Shown piece by piece: positions 35,501 through 38,130 of a DNA stretch of 38,130 nucleotides. Within the stretch, counting starts at the first letter, position 1, and each line of letters starts with the position of its first letter. Source of the DNA: SZUA-265 sp966249405 (GTDB lineage Bacteria; Myxococcota_A; Polyangia; Polyangiales; Polyangiaceae). The notes beneath the pieces were generated by a model. It was not told where the DNA came from and made no database searches. It saw only the letters and a list, made by a program, of their open reading frames with translations. The DNA lies in NCBI GenBank assembly GCA_966249405.1, contig CBINDO010000046.1, positions 1-38,130 of the forward strand, read 5' to 3'. The position numbers and the translations under genes are program-made.

Positions 35501-35556
35501 TGGTCGACGCCATGCCACCGGTTGAGCGCGACTATCGGTCCGTCGCGGCGGAATGA
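29524..35556 (+). CDS. Hybrid Ser/Thr kinase - AAA ATPase - GAF - PAS - Hpt - CheA-like histidine kinase
   Basis: A 2010-residue protein from ATG 29524. It begins with a kinase-like domain (1-270): Lys40 in VVLKQ, catalytic loop HNDIKPSN (127-134; H-N-D for H-R-D) and DFD (148-150) for DFG, with no clear glycine-rich loop, so activity is uncertain. An AAA_16 ATPase follows (about 300-690): Walker A GAAGIGKTS (326-334), Walker B LVLALDDCQWLD. A helical, TPR-like region fills about 690-1300. Then come a GAF domain (about 1340-1490), a coiled coil and a PAS domain (about 1515-1635). Near 1700 is an Hpt-type motif, LHTLKGNAR. The C-terminus is a CheA-like ATPase: N-box CFRNALFHGLE, G1 GDDGRGL, G2 GRGVGLDIV. 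It has no receiver or CheW-binding domain. The partner is unknown. Confidence 0.88.
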   Translation: MPSTNNAAATYVNLEPLAETAHGRLYRAERSADGAPVVLKQRAAGDVPFQRQSLRREFEALQRVASPLVVKGWEVCDIDGKPTLVCEYVAGADLGRAKMPLALGELLHVAQEAARGLSLLHERGVVHNDIKPSNLIYDRVRRALTIVDFDVASVEQTGASELTGAEGSLPYLPPERTGRMNRLPDYRADFYSLGVTLFELASGKLPFEANDALGWAHAHLSKAPPLLSEVNPAVPMPVVDLIAKLLAKNPDQRYQSAFGLLADLTHCAKAWTETQSIPPFTLGASDISQTFKVSRELVGRSEELAACLRALPTATDRAPRVLMLSGAAGIGKTSLVRDFLRSADQAGATTLYAAFEQHNQGRPYSALVSALEELVSRVLAQSEAHLDEVRQRLHDALGVNTAVIAEFVPRLVRVLGACPASPVVSPTEAKHRLQGVVRVFLRAFVEPGRPLVLALDDCQWLDASTAEMLKELVASGEVPHLLVVLSYRDELDAFHPLIELAVALRGEGPASLRAPVGASLRSPAPTSIGTQPSLARSLHLGPLPADAVKQLLVASFRATVEETDDLAHVLHEKTDGNPYFINELLETLSAERVLSLDGNVGKWRWDMNRARAQQVSANVADLVSQRLERLGPAVRSALGAAACLGLQFSLAEVARVSGLSHEAAGAALWQAASERLVTTGDASDDGEVWFAFPHTRVLEAANASLDSDTKAQLHRRIGAELVRRWKEAPTAVQLFDVLHHVNLAEPLITDAEELTQLIHLNLEGTARARRTAAFDVARAYADVAVHVAGRCSVPRELAFEVRFRQAEAAYLTGAFELADAFCEGCFDFADTPLLRGQVHALKARVADHRAHLLDAIAEIRSGLRALGVSLPETHAEIDRAIGPGLGKMMEHLSRMQVEDLVDLPTAKSPETALVLELLMQVVPPSIQTYPPLFIVAELMMFDLEMEHGVTAVSCKNFVDCGILQASILGNHDTAYRLGQVAFKLLERFKPTPLEAAVNFVFAGFVSHWKAHFREAEAAYETVKRVGVELGDLQHVAYAYAHHTQRSLYVGRPLDACARELDEAVSFLTRGHHSGPVIGTTVAARAIARLRAAEGDEAAIAEGDAAATEQVLASKNAQWGYSYGQGQTAVSFFLRDYPAARHWQDFTKPFALAAASLFSVPDYHLFDALIELWSLREDASRHDNVLALVDGALATLAVWAKAAPENFGHKYELLAAERARAAGEALHVVLDGYQRAVDAAGHDFPHFRALTHELEAESWLDRGDGRRAKPALEEAHRLYGVWGASAKVRQLERRHPWLKAATARDEAMLRSGTMTATTTSNDLDAGSILKATQAISKEVETHKLFAALMSTLIESAGAERGCLVLESDVDHRHYVEARADVDADHDLGQPVALDQADAVSASVVRYVLRTREAVALDDAATGGPFQNDPYIQDHRVRSLLCVPIERQGQVLGVLYLENNQTTHAFTRQRVGILQVVASQAAISIYNAQLYSSLERRVKERTAELAQKNRQIATMLDNMDQGVFTIDGDLVIQPGYSRYLERVFGTTDIVGKRCMQLLFQGAAVRPDVLQAADGALQFSFGVDSWLAAANAPHLIREFQRVGPSGERQYLEVDWNFICDEGDVVEKILVVVRDVTLVRQLQKAAAERGREADIVTQLIDTGVESFTEFANVARDFLAQNESAVRGNEAPSPDVLARSFRNLHTLKGNARLLGYSHLVDAIHDAEERYDVLRRDPDAAVEPEVLLGGLEHVRQAVEHYENVCHGKLSKVGHSHDRRLDDVVRDIGRIVHEAQGAADTNALADVARVLRRLEGTSLTELVLETSRIVPSLAQELGKATPVVACTGAALVLTKDWANTVRDILVQCFRNALFHGLEAETVRVAQGRPGAGKITLDAQLTADGFEMRIGDDGRGLALAALRERAKRDDLGDERLAEIIFESGVSTAREVGLIAGRGVGLDIVRALLRNGGGDVNVHFTAPERDGFRPFELVLRLPNVAVVDAMPPVERDYRSVAAE

Positions 35557-35751
35557 TGCCTCGGGCCAGACCGTCGACGAAAAACCGCAACGGACCCACC
35601 AGCATTACCCCTTCTGAACGGAAAAGTTCGACCAAAACGCTCGTATCCTCGACGCGCCCGCGGCGGCTCGGAAATCTCGGCGTGATTGCACCCGCTCGTG
35701 CATTACGCTTAGAAGCGCTATTGCGCCCAAACCATCGCGGCGAGCCAGACC

Positions 35752-36924
35752 ATGTCGAAAAGTCTCCGATTCGTAAGCCTCCTCCCCCTGCTGTCCCTCG
35801 TCGCCGTCGCCTGCAGCGAGTCCAGTTCGTCGAACCCTGGTCCGCAAGGTTCCAGCTCTGCAACGGACGTCACGACCAGCACCACGACTCCTGCCGTAAA
35901 CCCAACGACGCCGGGCACGAGCGGCGCGACCGCGGGCAATACTGGAGCTACGGGCGGTAATACGGGCGGCGCCACCGGGGGCAACACCGGCGCTACCGGC
36001 AACACGGGTGCAACAGGCGGTAACACGGGCGGCGCCACGGGCAACACCGGCGCCACGGGCAACACCGGCGCCACGGGCAACACCGGCGCTACCGGCAACA
36101 CGGGCAGCGCGACTGGCGACGACACGACCGGCGCCACCGGGGCTGCCAACGTCGACTCCACGACGGGACCGAGCGCGAGCAGCGCGGTTTCGAGCAGTGA
36201 CGACACCACCACGTCGGCCAGCGCCCCTGTATTCCACATCTTCCTGCTCATGGGTCAGTCCAACATGGCGGGTGTCGCCATGGCTCAAGCCAGCGACAAA
36301 ACTACTGACGAACGGATCAAAGTCCTTGGCGGGTGCAACCAACCAGCGGGGCAGTGGAACCTCGCCAAACCGCCGCTCAGCGACTGTCCTGGCGAAAGCG
36401 GGATCAACCTGTCCACGAGCGTAGATCCTGGAACCTGGTTCGCGAAGACCATCGTCGAGAGGTTGCCGGAGGGGGACTCGATCGGTCTGGTGGGTACCGC
36501 CGAGAGTGGTGAGTCGATCAACACGTTCATCTCCGGCGGCTCGCACCATCAAATGATCTTGAACAAGATCGCGCTCGCCAAGACGGCGCCGAACGCTCAC
36601 TTCTCGGGCGTCATCTTCCACCAAGGCGAGTCGGACAACACGAACCCGGATTGGCCCGGCAAGGTCCTGCAGCTCTACAACGAGGTGAAGGCGGCGTGGG
36701 GCATCGACTACGACGTGCCGTTCATCCTGGGCGAACTGCCGGCAGGGGGCTGCTGCAGCGCCCACAACACACGCGTCCACGAGGCCGCGGAGTTGCTGCC
36801 GATCGGCGCCTGGGTCTCGCAAGAGGGCACCGCCGTGATGGACCAGTATCACTTCGATCACGCATCGGTGGTCCTGATGGGTCAACGATACGGCGAAAAG
36901 ATGATCGAAGAGCTCGGCTGGTAA
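35752..36924 (+). CDS. Lipoprotein esterase of the SGNH / CE6 (sialate O-acetylesterase-like) type with repeat linker
   Basis: A 390-residue protein with lipobox LLSLVAVAC. Residues about 60-125 are an unusual linker of repeating Gly-Asn-Thr-Gly-Ala-Thr units. The C-terminal domain has the CE6/SASA blocks: nucleophile GQSNMAG (S170), HQGESDN (H290, E293) and D364-x-x-H367 (DQYHFDH), then GQRYGEKM. It would remove acetyl groups from surface or environmental glycans; the true substrate is not known. The repeat DNA of the linker is listed separately. It is followed by a 13-bp stem and the MbnP-like gene. Confidence 0.82.
   Translation: MSKSLRFVSLLPLLSLVAVACSESSSSNPGPQGSSSATDVTTSTTTPAVNPTTPGTSGATAGNTGATGGNTGGATGGNTGATGNTGATGGNTGGATGNTGATGNTGATGNTGATGNTGSATGDDTTGATGAANVDSTTGPSASSAVSSSDDTTTSASAPVFHIFLLMGQSNMAGVAMAQASDKTTDERIKVLGGCNQPAGQWNLAKPPLSDCPGESGINLSTSVDPGTWFAKTIVERLPEGDSIGLVGTAESGESINTFISGGSHHQMILNKIALAKTAPNAHFSGVIFHQGESDNTNPDWPGKVLQLYNEVKAAWGIDYDVPFILGELPAGGCCSAHNTRVHEAAELLPIGAWVSQEGTAVMDQYHFDHASVVLMGQRYGEKMIEELGW
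35932..36114 (+). repeat. In-frame repeat encoding the Gly-Asn-Thr linker
   Basis: Multiple near-identical 18-base units (for example GGCAACACCGGCGCCACG) plus 15-base variants in the esterase lipoprotein gene. It encodes repeated G-N-T-G-A-T blocks. Such DNA is prone to slippage and length change between strains. Confidence 0.8.
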
Positions 36925-36933
36925 CCCCTCCGC

Positions 36934-36973
36934 AGGCTCGCCGGCTGCGCCCACCGCAGGAGCTGGCGAGCCT
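36934..36973 (+). terminator. Hairpin after the esterase gene
   Basis: AGGCTCGCCGGCT (36934-36946) pairs with AGCTGGCGAGCCT (36961-36973), 13 bp with one G-U pair and a 14-base loop. It starts 10 bases after the stop. There is no T-tract, so this may be a non-canonical terminator. Confidence 0.45.
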
Positions 36974-37127
36974 CGGACAACCCCAGGCGCGGCGTCTCAC
37001 ACGATTGGCCGAACTTTTCTGGTGAACGGTACGTCTTTTCACCGCTGCGAACTCGACCGCGCCCCGACCCCGTATCTATGCTTTGAATCGTTGCCGCGGT
37101 GACGTCGTTCGGTGAACACTGGGCGTC

Positions 37128-38114
37128 ATGCGACCAAAGGCGAGGGTTCACGTAGTTTGGGTTTCGGCGCTGTTGGCTGGGGGCGGCGCATGCAGCACCA
37201 ACGAGGCCCCCGCGGTTGGTAGTGGTCGAGCCAGCGACGGCACGACGGCATCATCGGACGCTCCACCCCGCGATCCGACCGAAGTGTCGTCCTCACATTC
37301 ATCGCCCCAAGGTAACGTAGAAGCCAACGGTACGGCGAGTTCGGACCCGAGCCCGACCTCGCCAATCACGGACGACACCGACGCAACCTCCTCTCCTGAC
37401 GTCACCACGACCGAGGTGTGTCCCAAACAACGACCGATCCCCGAGGCTGCCAACGCCTCGACGACGTTCTCCTTCGAGGTCGTCAGCGGTGACGCACCGC
37501 TCGAACTCGGCGCTGAAACCCTCAGCGAAGACGGCACTCCGTACGACGTGACGTTGCTCGGGTTGTTGTTGTCCAACCCGCAACTCGAGACCACGGACGG
37601 CGCGCTCGTCGAGGCCACCCTGGTAGACGCGGCCGGCGCGCCGTCACCCTACGGCGTATTCTACTTTCATTCGGACAATCCGCCGGCGCAGCTGACGCTG
37701 CGTGCGCCGGCCGGGAGCTACCAAGCACTGCACTTTCACCTGGGTGCACCCGACGCGTGCCTGGGTGGCGTCCACGAGGCGCCTCTGAACGCCGATAGCG
37801 AGATGTACTGGACGTGGGGAGCGAGCTTCATGGCGATTCGCTTCGAAGGCCACGTCGACGAAGCGGACGCTGGGGCTTTGGCCTTCGCCTACCATCTGGG
37901 TCCGATCAACGGCGTTCCGCTCGTGACGTCCGATGTGCGCGTACCGGGTAACTGGGTGCTGTCCGAAGAGGGCCAAACGGCCCCGACGCTTCAACTCGAC
38001 CTCGCCAGAGCTCTGGCGCCGAAGCCCGAGGGCACCACGTTGGCTGGCAATCCACTGGTCGCCGACTGGTTCATCACCAACCTCGTGGATCGTGCCTTCA
38101 GTTTACAGCAATGA
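37128..38114 (+). CDS. MbnP-family lipoprotein
   Basis: A 328-residue lipoprotein (WVSALLAGGGAC). A Ser/Thr/Asp/Pro linker to about residue 95 is followed by a domain with the MbnP layout: TTFSFEVVSGDAPLELGAETL, LLGLLLSNPQLETTDG, YQALHFHLGAPDAC and LNADSEMYWTWGASFMAIRFEG (about 220-241). MbnP proteins are extracytoplasmic, found with methanobactin and copper genes, and several homologues exist outside that context. No methanobactin or copper genes are near. A copper or metal role is plausible but unproven. It is complete in the window. Confidence 0.78.
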   Translation: MRPKARVHVVWVSALLAGGGACSTNEAPAVGSGRASDGTTASSDAPPRDPTEVSSSHSSPQGNVEANGTASSDPSPTSPITDDTDATSSPDVTTTEVCPKQRPIPEAANASTTFSFEVVSGDAPLELGAETLSEDGTPYDVTLLGLLLSNPQLETTDGALVEATLVDAAGAPSPYGVFYFHSDNPPAQLTLRAPAGSYQALHFHLGAPDACLGGVHEAPLNADSEMYWTWGASFMAIRFEGHVDEADAGALAFAYHLGPINGVPLVTSDVRVPGNWVLSEEGQTAPTLQLDLARALAPKPEGTTLAGNPLVADWFITNLVDRAFSLQQ

Positions 38115-38130
38115 AGCCACGGTCGTCTCC

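Noticed and set aside
35605..36954. Open frame (449 residues) on the minus strand opposite the esterase
   Set aside because: Repeat-driven Ala/Gly/Val-rich shadow; the plus strand has the SGNH motifs.
1..38130. CRISPR array, rRNA, tRNA, prophage or nif genes
   Set aside because: No regularly spaced repeats with unique spacers, no rRNA or tRNA hallmark and no nif gene was seen in either strand.

Overview
The window reads as chromosomal DNA of a high-GC, sphingolipid-capable deltaproteobacterium-like organism, most likely a member of the Myxococcota (Polyangia type). The reasons are the many secreted lipoproteins with Ser/Thr/Asp/Gly-rich linkers after the lipobox, a 2010-residue Ser/Thr kinase - AAA ATPase - GAF - PAS - histidine kinase fusion, two ECF sigma factor operons and strong G/C bias at third codon positions. 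No rRNA, tRNA, CRISPR array, phage gene or transposase was recognised. The taxonomic call is an inference.

Layout. 1-1057 (minus): an ECF sigma factor and an overlapping membrane protein, divergent from a secreted protein (1163-2281) and a lipoprotein (2314-3927). 3971-5430: two Cys-rich secreted proteins. 5558-9571: a branched-chain amino acid block, with ilvY (minus), an interposed winged-helix protein and a class II ilvC. TTGC-N7-GCAA palindromes lie in front of both ilvY and ilvC. 9645-12553 (minus): a two-gene operon of a vWA-like lipoprotein and a lipoprotein with four copies of an 8-cysteine module. 13251-14822: cysS. 15139-16365: a tandem cytochrome P460-like diheme lipoprotein. 16527-17027: unknown protein. 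17024-19265 (minus): ECF sigma, zinc-finger anti-sigma and a membrane protein with STN-like and bactofilin-like domains, linked by GTGA overlaps. 19443-20862: a membrane protein and a methyltransferase. 20912-22664 (minus): draT-draG, the NifH ADP-ribosylation pair, with no nif genes in view. 23010-25275 (minus): a coiled-coil lipoprotein, a possible gene remnant, pssA and a small lipoprotein. 26076-27542: a CFA-family methyltransferase resembling fungal sphingolipid C9-methyltransferase. 27550-28992 (minus): an IPT/LamG lipoprotein. 29524-35556: the giant hybrid kinase. 35752-38114: a CE6/SGNH-type esterase lipoprotein and an MbnP-like lipoprotein.

Two dispersed repeat families occur. One is a 139-148 bp element with about 19-bp terminal inverted repeats and two internal hairpins. 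It has two full copies (13105-13243 and 24797-24944) and one end-only copy (16993-17028), and its ends supply stop codons or lie against start sites of neighbouring genes. The other is a shorter repeat of about 60 bp with three copies (5485-5546, 24684-24745, 29285-29346).

Several genes fit a theme of cell-envelope biology: lipids (PssA, the C9-methyltransferase-like enzyme), many lipoproteins and envelope-type sigma/anti-sigma circuits. The largest functional surprises are the draTG pair, the fungal-type sphingolipid methyltransferase homologue, the P460 tandem and the repeat-Cys lipoprotein.
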